Source of the DNA: Schauerella aestuarii
GTDB lineage: Bacteria; Pseudomonadota; Gammaproteobacteria; Burkholderiales; Burkholderiaceae_B
DNA: 64,000 nucleotides
NCBI RefSeq assembly: GCF_009866805.1
Contig: NZ_SIZW01000043.1
Location: 310,001-374,000, forward strand
Direction of reading: 5' to 3'
Shown here: piece by piece, positions 57,443 through 64,000 of the stretch
How positions within the stretch are numbered: the first letter of the stretch is position 1
How the letters are laid out: each line of letters begins with the position of its first letter
Translations under genes and position numbers: made by a program
The notes under the pieces: generated by a model
What the model was told of the DNA's origin: nothing
Database searches by the model: none
What the model saw: the letters and a program-made list of their open reading frames with translations, nothing else

Positions 57443-58081
57443 ATGACATCCGCCGCGTCGCCCGTCATGAACGATTTCAATCTTTCCGCCACCACCGTGC
57501 CCCTCGGGCTCGGCTTCGAAAGCGCACTTAACCCCCAGGATTTCGTCACGCTTACGCGCGCTGTCAGCCAGTCTGACGCCGCCGTGGTCGTCGCCTGCGC
57601 GCAGGGATGCCTGGAACGTTTGCTCAACGTCTGGGCTTCGAAGATGACTGCGGACTCGGACATGTTCACGCGACTGGTCGTGCCGTTTCCCACCAAAGTC
57701 ATGCTCTGCGGCAAGCTCGGCATGCCCAGCGGGTTTGGATTTGCTTTCAACCAGTTCAATGCATTGGCTGACGCCATTCAGTTGGGTGAAAAGCTTGTGG
57801 TGCGCGGCGAGAAAGTGCTGGCAATGGCAACAGCCGTGGATACCTGCGAAACGGCCGGATTGGTAGGCGGGTGCGCAAGCTTTGCGCAAACCCTGGCGCT
57901 TGACGAGCAGGGTGCAGCAGACGGCGGGCTCCTCGAATGGGCCACGGTAGATGCGGCGGGCAGGTTGGCCATCTGCTTTCTCACGCTGAATCTGAAGTTT
58001 GTGAGCTGGATGCTTGCCGTGCTTGACGCGCGAGATATGGAACTGCCGCTAGAGGCATTGGCGCTGCAGCGCCCGAACTGA
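57443..58081 (+). CDS. Conserved-looking hypothetical protein of unknown function
   Basis: About 212 residues from ATG 57443; ATG 57467 (MNDFNLSATTV) is the alternative, and neither has a clear ribosome site. I do not recognise the family. The sequence looks like a soluble mixed alpha/beta or helical protein: GLGFESALNPQDFVTLTRAV, AAVVVACAQGCLERLLNVWA, VVPFPTKVMLCGKLGMPSGF and AICFLTLNLKFVSWMLAVLD. It has several Cys and no signal peptide or membrane helix. Composition is clearly protein-like on this strand only. It lies between the divergent rnk and the convergent hydrolase (13 bp from its end). Confidence 0.6.
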   Translation: MTSAASPVMNDFNLSATTVPLGLGFESALNPQDFVTLTRAVSQSDAAVVVACAQGCLERLLNVWASKMTADSDMFTRLVVPFPTKVMLCGKLGMPSGFGFAFNQFNALADAIQLGEKLVVRGEKVLAMATAVDTCETAGLVGGCASFAQTLALDEQGAADGGLLEWATVDAAGRLAICFLTLNLKFVSWMLAVLDARDMELPLEALALQRPN

Positions 58082-58094
58082 GGAGTATCCTGGC

Positions 58095-59180
58095 TTAAGG
58101 AAACACCACCGGCCGCGCCGCAGGCGATGGCAGCACACATTCCACCTTGTGCCCACAATCCGGCACCACCGTTACTTCACGGTTCTTATGCGGCGCGATC
58201 AGCTTGCGATCGTAGGCGGCATAAGCCAAACCGCGTTCCAGCCGATAAGGACCTTGAGCCTGCGCCGCGCACGACTTATCCAGAATCTTGTAATAAGCCG
58301 CTCGGCCATCCCCCGTATCCAACGCGCCTTCCATGTAGTGCACCTCGGCCTGCGCATAATGCGCGCGCGCCTGCGCCGCCGTGCGGCCTAGATTGGCAGG
58401 CAGCTTATCGGTGCCGTACTTCCAGGTGTTGATCGTGGGGCAGGTGGCGGGATCTGCCGGTGGTTGAGGGCGGTAGGCGTCGAAATAGAGCCACGTGCCG
58501 GGATCGGAGACGACGAAGCGCAGGCGGACCGTGCCCGCAGCGCTTGGGTTGGCGAAACCGACATAGTGCTGGATAGTCTGTGCGCCTGCAGAGAAGCCAA
58601 ATACGGTGATCGTTTTGATCGAGGGGTATCTCTGGTGCAGATCGTCGATCAAGGCGTCTAGCGCCGCGAAGGACGTGATGCTGGGGGCGGAGGCAACCTT
58701 CCCCGCGCCGCCCGCCATCCAACTGCTGCAGGTCCACACGATGTTGCCGGGTTGGGCTGCGGGGGCGCCAGGGGTTTCGCAACGGGAGGCGTTATCGGCC
58801 GCGACCTGGAAGAGGGGGGCGATGATCAGGGTATCGGAGAGTCGACCAGCGGATTGCGCGGCCGAGATGGCGGCGTTAAAGGTCCTGTTCGCGTCGCGCG
58901 GGTGGCCGTGCAGCGCAATCAGGGCGGCGGTGGGGGCGGAAAAGCTTGGGGTGGGTTGGGAGGTGTAGTAGGTGAGGGTGCCTGCGGCGCCTGGGGGTGT
59001 GAAGGTGGTGAAGCAGGCGGGGGCGGCTGTGGTGCAGGTTTGGGGAGCGGGTGGCTGCGTGGGTGATGCGGCTTTCACCGCACTTGAAAACGTGATCGTG
59101 GCCGCTGCCGCTAGGAGGCCTAGCGGCAGTGCAAAGGCGCCGTACCGATGGTTAACGCGCGTTGTGTGGGCAAGGAACAT
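58095..59180 (-). CDS. Secreted alpha/beta hydrolase
   Basis: A 361-residue protein with an N-terminal signal peptide (FALPLGLLAAAATITFSSAV, cleavage near VKAAS). The hydrolase fold shows ALIALHGHPRDANRTFNAAI (oxyanion region), the nucleophile elbow ITVFGFSAGAQTIQHYVGF (Ser), a probable acid in EGALDTGDGRAAYY and the His in VVPDCGHKVECVL. Cys residues (QTCTTAAPACF, SRCETPGAP, CPTIN) suggest disulfides in the periplasm or outside. The substrate is unknown. It is a single gene, convergent with the preceding unknown gene. Confidence 0.75.
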   Translation of the reverse strand: MFLAHTTRVNHRYGAFALPLGLLAAAATITFSSAVKAASPTQPPAPQTCTTAAPACFTTFTPPGAAGTLTYYTSQPTPSFSAPTAALIALHGHPRDANRTFNAAISAAQSAGRLSDTLIIAPLFQVAADNASRCETPGAPAAQPGNIVWTCSSWMAGGAGKVASAPSITSFAALDALIDDLHQRYPSIKTITVFGFSAGAQTIQHYVGFANPSAAGTVRLRFVVSDPGTWLYFDAYRPQPPADPATCPTINTWKYGTDKLPANLGRTAAQARAHYAQAEVHYMEGALDTGDGRAAYYKILDKSCAAQAQGPYRLERGLAYAAYDRKLIAPHKNREVTVVPDCGHKVECVLPSPAARPVVFP

Positions 59181-59292
59181 GGCGGCTTTGCGGTTCGAAA
59201 ACGTCGACGGGTGCAGAAGACATTAGCACTAATGGACGCAGTCAGAAAAAGGTATCTCCTGAGTGATGTACAATCCGCTCCGCATCAACAGT

Positions 59293-59369
59293 CGGGGCGT
59301 AGCGCAGCCTGGTAGCGCATCTGCTTTGGGAGCAGAGGGTCGTGAGTTCGAATCCCACCGCCCCGACCA
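59293..59369 (+). tRNA. tRNA-Pro (anticodon TGG)
   Basis: A 77-nt cloverleaf with encoded CCA. The acceptor stem CGGGGCG pairs with CGCCCCG, the D-arm is GCGCAGCCTGGTAGCGC, and the anticodon stem TCTGC/GCAGA encloses loop TTTGGGA with anticodon TGG. The T-arm is GTGAGTTCGAATCCCAC, ending ACCA. It reads CCN proline codons. A terminator follows 14 nt later, and the low-GC capsule locus starts beyond it. Confidence 0.97.
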
Positions 59370-59382
59370 AAATAACAAAAAG

Positions 59383-59416
59383 CCGGCAATGAACTTTTTC
59401 ATTGCCGGTTTTTTTT
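59383..59416 (+). terminator. Rho-independent terminator of tRNA-Pro
   Basis: CCGGCAATGAA (59383-59393) and TTCATTGCCGG (59398-59408) form a perfect 11-bp stem with a 4-nt loop, followed by eight T residues. Confidence 0.96.
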
Positions 59417-59605
59417 ATCGCAATAAAGAGCACTTCGAATGTCGACGCTCTCAACATGTATGCGACTCTGGTCATGTGAAAAGAACATAGGTGTTGCGAA
59501 GATAAAACGCATTACAGATGTCGAGTTGTTGAGTTCTGTAATCTGGGCTAACTTCATACCTTGTTACTAGGCATGGGCCGACAGTAAGTATCCAAAAGCA
59601 TCCAC
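59417..59605. other. AT-rich leader of the capsule export operon
   Basis: About 190 bp with a marked fall in G+C and no gene. It should contain the promoter of the capsule operon. I looked for a JUMPstart/ops element (GGCGGTAG) and did not find one. No integrase and no duplicated tRNA-Pro 3' end is visible in this stretch. Confidence 0.45.
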
Positions 59606-60388
59606 GTGCGAAAACGATCATCATTTGAAATATTTAGAAATGTTTTGTACGCACTCGTTTTGCGTGAGGTGCAAGGTAGGTTTGGGACGTTGCGAATGGG
59701 CGCGGTATTTACCGTGCTTGAGCCATGTCTACACATATTGGGTTTCGCGGTAATTTTTGGGATGATCCGCGGTGGAACGGTAGGCGGTGTTGACTATTCT
59801 GTTTTTCTGCTAGTAAGCCTTGCTCCATTCCTACTTTTCAGAAATATCGCATTACAGATGATGGAGAGTTTAGAAGCGAACCGAGCCTTATTTGCTTATC
59901 GTCAAATTCTCCCGCTAGATACATTTATAGCCCGAACCTTAGTTGAGTGCGCACTAGCCACGATAGTGTTCGTAATCATAAGCGTATCATTTGAATGGTA
60001 CGGAATGGCAGCTGGAATTAACAATGTACTGACATGGCTTATTATATTGTTAGCAGGCATAATGTTTTCCTTTGGGCTGGGCTGCATGTTTGCAGTAGTT
60101 ACTGACTTCGCACCTCAGATAAAAATATTCATACGGCTAAGTTTTTTACCTCTGTATTTCACCTCTAGTGTTTTTTTTCCGCCTTCAAAGCTTCCCCCCC
60201 AAGCGATAAATTATCTCTTGTGGAATCCATTTCTCCACCTCATTGAGTTCTTGAGATTAAGTGCTCTGCCAAATTACAAGGTCGCAGACGGCGTGTCGCT
60301 GGCATTTTTAATGTCGGCTTCTATGTTGTCCCTGTTTATTGGTCTCGCCTTGTACAGGACACGGCGGCACGAGCTATTGAGGCTCTAA
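59606..60388 (+). CDS. kpsM: Capsule polysaccharide ABC export permease (KpsM-like)
   Basis: A 260-residue ABC-2 type permease with six hydrophobic segments. LYALVLREVQGRFGTLRMG is the conserved amphipathic start, and GIMFSFGLGCMFAVVTDFA and PLYFTSSVFFPPSKLP (reductase-like loop) are typical of KpsM/CtrC. It exports lipid-linked capsule polymer across the inner membrane with the ATPase encoded 1 nt downstream (TAATG). GTG start at 59606. G+C is clearly lower than the genes to its left, as often in capsule loci. Confidence 0.9.
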   Translation: MRKRSSFEIFRNVLYALVLREVQGRFGTLRMGAVFTVLEPCLHILGFAVIFGMIRGGTVGGVDYSVFLLVSLAPFLLFRNIALQMMESLEANRALFAYRQILPLDTFIARTLVECALATIVFVIISVSFEWYGMAAGINNVLTWLIILLAGIMFSFGLGCMFAVVTDFAPQIKIFIRLSFLPLYFTSSVFFPPSKLPPQAINYLLWNPFLHLIEFLRLSALPNYKVADGVSLAFLMSASMLSLFIGLALYRTRRHELLRL

Positions 60389-61041
60389 TGCTCGAAATCT
60401 GCCAACTCACAAAGTCATACCTTACTCCATCAGGGAGAAAGTACATCTTTAAAAACTTAAATTTTTCTGTGCCTCCCGATAAAAATGTTGCGTTAATCGG
60501 GCGTAATGGTGCTGGAAAATCTACGTTGATGAGATTGATAGGTGGCGCTGATCGCGCAGACTATGGAACAATCACAACCGATAAGAGTATTTCGTGGCCG
60601 GTCGGACTTAGTGGTGGTTTTCAGGGCAGTTTGAGTGGATCGGAGAACGTTAAGTTCGTGTGTCGAGTGAACGGCTGCAATCGACAAGCGATAAGAGATA
60701 AGGTCGAATATGTTAGGGAGTTCTCCGAATTAGGTGATTGGTTTCAAGAGCCCGTAAAAACATATTCTTCAGGAATGAGATCTAGATTGGCATTCGGTTT
60801 GAGCATGGCATTTGACTTTGACTACTTTCTCATAGATGAAGTGATGTCAGTCGGAGATGCGCAATTTAAAGAAAAATGTAGTGCCGTATTCAATGATAAG
60901 TTAAGAAAATCGAAGATAATTCTTGTAACGCACTCTATGAGTGATGTTCGAAAGTTTTGCGATTTGGTTGTTTTAATTCAAGATGGCACTGCAACAACGT
61001 TTATAGATGTGGAAGAGGGGATAAGGGCCTACAAAGCCTAG
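60388..61041 (+). CDS. kpsT: Capsule polysaccharide ABC export ATPase (KpsT-like)
   Basis: A 217-residue ATPase: Walker A ALIGRNGAGKSTLMRLIGGA, the KpsT/Wzt-type stretch SISWPVGLSGGFQGSLSGSE, signature YSSGMRSRLAFGLSMAFDFD, Walker B YFLIDEVMSVGDAQF and switch ILVTHSMSDVRKFCD. It has no C-terminal carbohydrate-binding domain, as in KpsT rather than Wzt. It overlaps kpsM by 1 nt and precedes kpsE by 5 nt. Confidence 0.93.
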   Translation: MLEICQLTKSYLTPSGRKYIFKNLNFSVPPDKNVALIGRNGAGKSTLMRLIGGADRADYGTITTDKSISWPVGLSGGFQGSLSGSENVKFVCRVNGCNRQAIRDKVEYVREFSELGDWFQEPVKTYSSGMRSRLAFGLSMAFDFDYFLIDEVMSVGDAQFKEKCSAVFNDKLRKSKIILVTHSMSDVRKFCDLVVLIQDGTATTFIDVEEGIRAYKA

Positions 61042-61046
61042 ATAAT

Positions 61047-62153
61047 ATGTCTGAAAGAAAAAAAAGCTTCTATTTTAAGGCGCCGTTTCTGATAATCGTA
61101 GTGTTTCCCTTTTTAATTTCGGTACTCTATTACGTCGTACTGGCTGCCGACCGCTATGTTAGTTCAAGTGAAGTGGTTATTCGAAGCGGCGGGAACGAGA
61201 GCAGTCGGTTACCCGGATTGGCGGTTTTACTTGGCGCTGGGAACACGACTTCAAGAGAGGAAACTCTTTACCTAGGAGCTTACTTAAAATCGCCAGACAT
61301 GTTGAAGATCCTAAACGACAAGCTTTCCTGGAAAGAACACTTTACTAGAAACAAATCAGATCCACTTTTCTGGCTATCCGATGACTCTCCATCCGATGAC
61401 GTATTTGAGTTCTACAAAAGGATGGTCTCTGCGCATCTGGACGATGTTACAGGTCTCCTCCGAGTCGAGGTTCAAAGTTATGATCCAGAATACTCGCAGC
61501 TTGTATTGACTACAATTTTGGCGGAAAGCGAAAAATTTGTTAATGAGATTTCACATCGTATGGCACGCGATCAAATGGAGTTCGCAAAAGGAGAATTAGA
61601 AAAATCACTTATTAGCTATAACGCGGCTACTGATAATCTAATAAGTTTTCAGGCTAAAACAAAAACATTCGATGCTCAGGGTAACGCTAAGGGGCGCGCT
61701 GAAGTAATCTATGAGATCGAAGCTACGGTAATACGAGATCGTGCGACGCTTGCCACGTATGAGAACACCCTTAGTCCTAACTCTCCTCAAATAAGACAGA
61801 TTAAATCAAGGATAAAGGGGACGGAGCAACAGTTGCAAGCGGAACGGTCCAAGCTACTAGTCGACGCTGGAGCGAACCGCCTTAATGTTCTCGCTGCGGA
61901 TTATCGTAATTTGACTATTCAAGCAGCGATCGCGGAGGAAACTTACAAGGTTAATATAAGCGCAGTAGAAAATGCACGGATTGAGGCGACAAAGAAAATA
62001 CGCAGCTTGGTGACCGTTTCCACGCCAAGTCTATCGGAATTGGCGGCTTTTCCTCGTAAGATATATAACTTAATAACGATATTCATAGTGTTGCTTATAA
62101 TTTTCGGCATTTACAGATTCGTGGCAGCAACTGTCGAAGACCATCGTGATTAA
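61047..62153 (+). CDS. kpsE: Capsule polysaccharide export inner-membrane protein (KpsE/CtrB-like)
   Basis: A 368-residue polysaccharide co-polymerase type protein. An N-terminal membrane segment (FLIIVVFPFLISVLYYVVLA), a large periplasmic domain with a coiled-coil centre (about residues 165-300) and a C-terminal membrane segment (KIYNLITIFIVLLIIFGIYR) are visible. RYVSSSEVVIRS is the KpsE/BexC beta-strand signature. It bridges the KpsMT exporter to the outer-membrane channel. ATG 61047 is 5 nt after kpsT; a longer frame inside kpsT is rejected. Confidence 0.9.
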   Translation: MSERKKSFYFKAPFLIIVVFPFLISVLYYVVLAADRYVSSSEVVIRSGGNESSRLPGLAVLLGAGNTTSREETLYLGAYLKSPDMLKILNDKLSWKEHFTRNKSDPLFWLSDDSPSDDVFEFYKRMVSAHLDDVTGLLRVEVQSYDPEYSQLVLTTILAESEKFVNEISHRMARDQMEFAKGELEKSLISYNAATDNLISFQAKTKTFDAQGNAKGRAEVIYEIEATVIRDRATLATYENTLSPNSPQIRQIKSRIKGTEQQLQAERSKLLVDAGANRLNVLAADYRNLTIQAAIAEETYKVNISAVENARIEATKKIRSLVTVSTPSLSELAAFPRKIYNLITIFIVLLIIFGIYRFVAATVEDHRD

Positions 62154-63291
62154 AATTCCAGAATTTCCATGTCTATATTCAATTCGAAGGCTTAGTGCTT
62201 TGCGATTCGCCGCATTCAGACGACTATTCTACATTGCGGCCACTGCATCGGCGCTTGCCGGTTGCGCTTCCCTTTCGGGCGCAGGGCCGTACATGTCGGC
62301 TATTACGAACGCCGAAAGCGAGCGCGACGGATATACTGTAATCGATCTCAACGCTGCTAATAGTTCACGATATGCGCGTTCTGAAGAATTACCGCCAAAT
62401 GCGTCGGTAGCGCAGATCGGAGGGATCGAGATCAAGCTAGCGCCCGGCGATGTTCTAAGGATAATGATTTCCGATAGCGTGTCGGATGGTGCCATATTCG
62501 CCCCATTGTCAAGTGGTGGGACGGTATTCTCTTCGGTTCGAGTTGGTGCGTTGGGCTTTGTATCCATACCGTACGCTGGCCAGGTGAAAGTTTCAGGACG
62601 CACTCTTAGGGAAAGTGAGATTGCTATCCTTGAAAAACTGAAGGGTGTCGTTTCCGAAGCACAAATCCACCTAGAAATAATAAGCGACCTGTCAGGGTCC
62701 GTGCTTGTGGCAGGTGCCGTAAGGAACCCTGGGCGCTTCTCCGTCTTAAAAGGTCCATTGACATTACTGGATGCCATCAATATGGCAGGAGGACCAATAA
62801 TGGAGCCGCATCTAACGAATGTGATTTTAAGAACGGGAAATGAGGTCACCTCTATCAATTATCAGGAGCTGCTTGGAGGTCTGAATCGTCAGATTCCACC
62901 CAGATCGGAAATCGTCGTCGAGCGCGCAAAAAAACGTTTTGTTGCCATGGGGGCAGTGAACAAGCCCGGATTGCACGATATGCCATCAGAATTTCCCACG
63001 CTGTTGGAAGCTCTTGGCATGGTCGGAGGACTAAATGAACGTTCCGCTGATCCGCGCGGGGTGTTCATATTCCGGTCGATGCGCTCTTTCGGAGCAGACC
63101 CAGGCAAAATGCGCACGGAGGTAATACGCTTGGATATGAGAGCGCCAAGCGCAATTTTCCTCGCGAAGAATTTTCTGTTAAGGCCTGAGGATGCAATATA
63201 TGTCACAAACTCGCCGGTATATGAATGGCAGAAAATAATTTCTCCTATCGTACAAACTTTAATCCTCGGACAGCGCGTTGAGAATTTCTGA
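62146..63291 (+). CDS. Outer-membrane polysaccharide export lipoprotein (Wza/KpsD family)
   Basis: A 381-residue OPX protein. A lipoprotein signal (RLFYIAATASALAGCASLSG, lipobox LAGC) follows a basic N-terminus. The Poly_export domain has IEIKLAPGDVLRIMISDS and GALGFVSIPYAGQVKVSGRT, followed by SLBB-like repeats (GSVLVAGAVRNPGRFSVLKG; FVAMGAVNKPGLHDMPSE). It forms the outer-membrane exit pore. GTG 62146 overlaps the kpsE stop by 8 nt, so it is coupled. The start is somewhat uncertain because no ATG occurs before the signal. Confidence 0.9.
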   Translation: MIKIPEFPCLYSIRRLSALRFAAFRRLFYIAATASALAGCASLSGAGPYMSAITNAESERDGYTVIDLNAANSSRYARSEELPPNASVAQIGGIEIKLAPGDVLRIMISDSVSDGAIFAPLSSGGTVFSSVRVGALGFVSIPYAGQVKVSGRTLRESEIAILEKLKGVVSEAQIHLEIISDLSGSVLVAGAVRNPGRFSVLKGPLTLLDAINMAGGPIMEPHLTNVILRTGNEVTSINYQELLGGLNRQIPPRSEIVVERAKKRFVAMGAVNKPGLHDMPSEFPTLLEALGMVGGLNERSADPRGVFIFRSMRSFGADPGKMRTEVIRLDMRAPSAIFLAKNFLLRPEDAIYVTNSPVYEWQKIISPIVQTLILGQRVENF

Positions 63292-63321
63292 AAACGGAAT
63301 TAGTGCATTCATCGACGAAAA

Positions 63322-64000
63322 ATGATCAAATTATTTAGAAATAGAAAGTTCAAAAAGCTTCTGCGAGATCCTAAGCTTTTCTTTTTGGACATGTACGCTA
63401 AACGTGTCGATCCCACTGGATTCTCACGTACAAGATCAGTTTCTAAGAGCAACTCCAACAGCATTGTTGTAGGCCGAGGGGTGAACGCACCCAGTGACTC
63501 TAAGGGACGTTCACGGCCTACGATACTTGAAGATAGCAAAGTTTCGCGAACTAGCTACACTATCGTTAGCGCAATCTATAACGTTGACAAGTATCTTGAC
63601 GACTATTTTAGTTCGATCGTTTCTCAAACAAATGGTTTTCTCGACAATATATATATCGTAGCGGTTGACGATGGATCCACGGATAAATCTGCCGAGAAAA
63701 TTAAAAAGTGGCAGAAGAAGTATCCGAAGAACATCAAATATGTTTACAAAGAGAACGGCGGGCAGGCGTCGGCTAGAAATATGGGGCTGGCGTACGTCGA
63801 TAGTGATTGGGTCGCTTTTGTTGACCCCGATGATTTTCTAGATGTAAATTACTTTTCGAACTTTTCTACAGTAATCGGCAATCATAAATCGAAGCGTCTA
63901 TTGATGCTGGTTGCGAATACGATATTCTTTAGAGAAAAGAGCAGCGCGTACTCCCATACTCATCCTTTAAAGTTTCGCTTTGAATCCGGGATTGTTGTAA
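63322..64000 (+). CDS. Family 2 glycosyltransferase, capsule locus (3' truncated by window edge)
   Basis: At least 226 residues are open to the right edge from ATG 63322, 30 bp after the export lipoprotein gene. An N-terminal region LRDPKLFFLDMYAKR, a basic motif seen in several capsule glycosyltransferases (recalled), precedes a GT-A fold: TSYTIVSAIYNVDKYLDDYF, IVAVDDGSTDKSAEKIK, ENGGQASARNMGLAYV and the DxD-type VAFVDPDDFLDV. It adds a sugar to the capsule repeat unit; donor and acceptor are not readable. Low G+C like the rest of the locus. Confidence 0.88.
   Translation, partial: MIKLFRNRKFKKLLRDPKLFFLDMYAKRVDPTGFSRTRSVSKSNSNSIVVGRGVNAPSDSKGRSRPTILEDSKVSRTSYTIVSAIYNVDKYLDDYFSSIVSQTNGFLDNIYIVAVDDGSTDKSAEKIKKWQKKYPKNIKYVYKENGGQASARNMGLAYVDSDWVAFVDPDDFLDVNYFSNFSTVIGNHKSKRLLMLVANTIFFREKSSAYSHTHPLKFRFESGIVV

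Noticed and set aside
59417-59605. JUMPstart/ops antitermination element before the capsule genes
   Set aside because: No GGCGGTAG core found in the leader.

Overview
The window is 64 kb of high-GC bacterial chromosome from a betaproteobacterium, most likely Burkholderiales/Alcaligenaceae (Bordetella/Achromobacter-like). That placement is an inference from protein sequences and gene groupings (ffs-dnaX-ybaB-recR, carAB-greA-yhbY-rlmE-ftsH-folP-glmM, ppx/ppk-pstSCAB). Coding density is high and most of the window is core genome. Two stretches are visibly poorer in G+C: about 8.2-9.6 kb, an orphan nuclease-like gene, and about 59.4 kb to the right end, a capsule locus.

Layout. 0-8.2 kb: the tail of a cytochrome c gene, a LysR regulator divergent from a flavodoxin-fold quinone reductase, and a translationally coupled AddB-like nuclease/AddA-like helicase-nuclease pair. 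8.2-9.4 kb: low-GC orphan gene. 9.6-15 kb: 4.5S RNA, dnaX, ybaB, recR, an amino-acid permease. 15-25.1 kb: one catabolic and uptake cluster with two paralogous isochorismatase-type amidases, a five-gene peptide/nickel-type ABC importer, an AbrB-type membrane protein, a GntR/FCD regulator and a DapA-family aldolase. A repeated TTGCATGC palindrome at its promoters is a good candidate operator. 25.4-41.2 kb: tal, carAB, lpxO, an SDR, a histidine phosphatase, a nucleobase permease, greA (with a structured, terminator-ending leader), yhbY, rlmE, ftsH, folP, glmM.

41.3-47 kb: an iron-uptake cassette (Fur-box promoter, FecI-type sigma, FecR-type anti-sigma, TonB siderophore receptor) whose regulator and receptor genes are separated by a degenerate heptamer repeat array, then a ClC chloride channel. 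47.3-56.6 kb: an OlsB-like acyltransferase and a phosphate block (ppx, ppk, pstSCAB) with PHO boxes upstream of ppk and pstS; phoU does not follow pstB. 56.7-59.2 kb: rnk, an unrecognised protein and a secreted alpha/beta hydrolase. 59.3 kb: tRNA-Pro(TGG) with a strong terminator. From 59.6 kb: an ABC-type capsule export operon (KpsM, KpsT, KpsE, outer-membrane polysaccharide export lipoprotein) and a family 2 glycosyltransferase cut by the right edge.

The signals most worth following are the greA leader RNA, the TTGCATGC operator set, the heptamer array that includes the fecR stop codon, the orphan PD-(D/E)XK-like gene beside ffs, and the PHO-box arrangement linking polyphosphate metabolism to phosphate import. 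I did not find a clearly new multi-gene system; the rest of the window is well-known biology.
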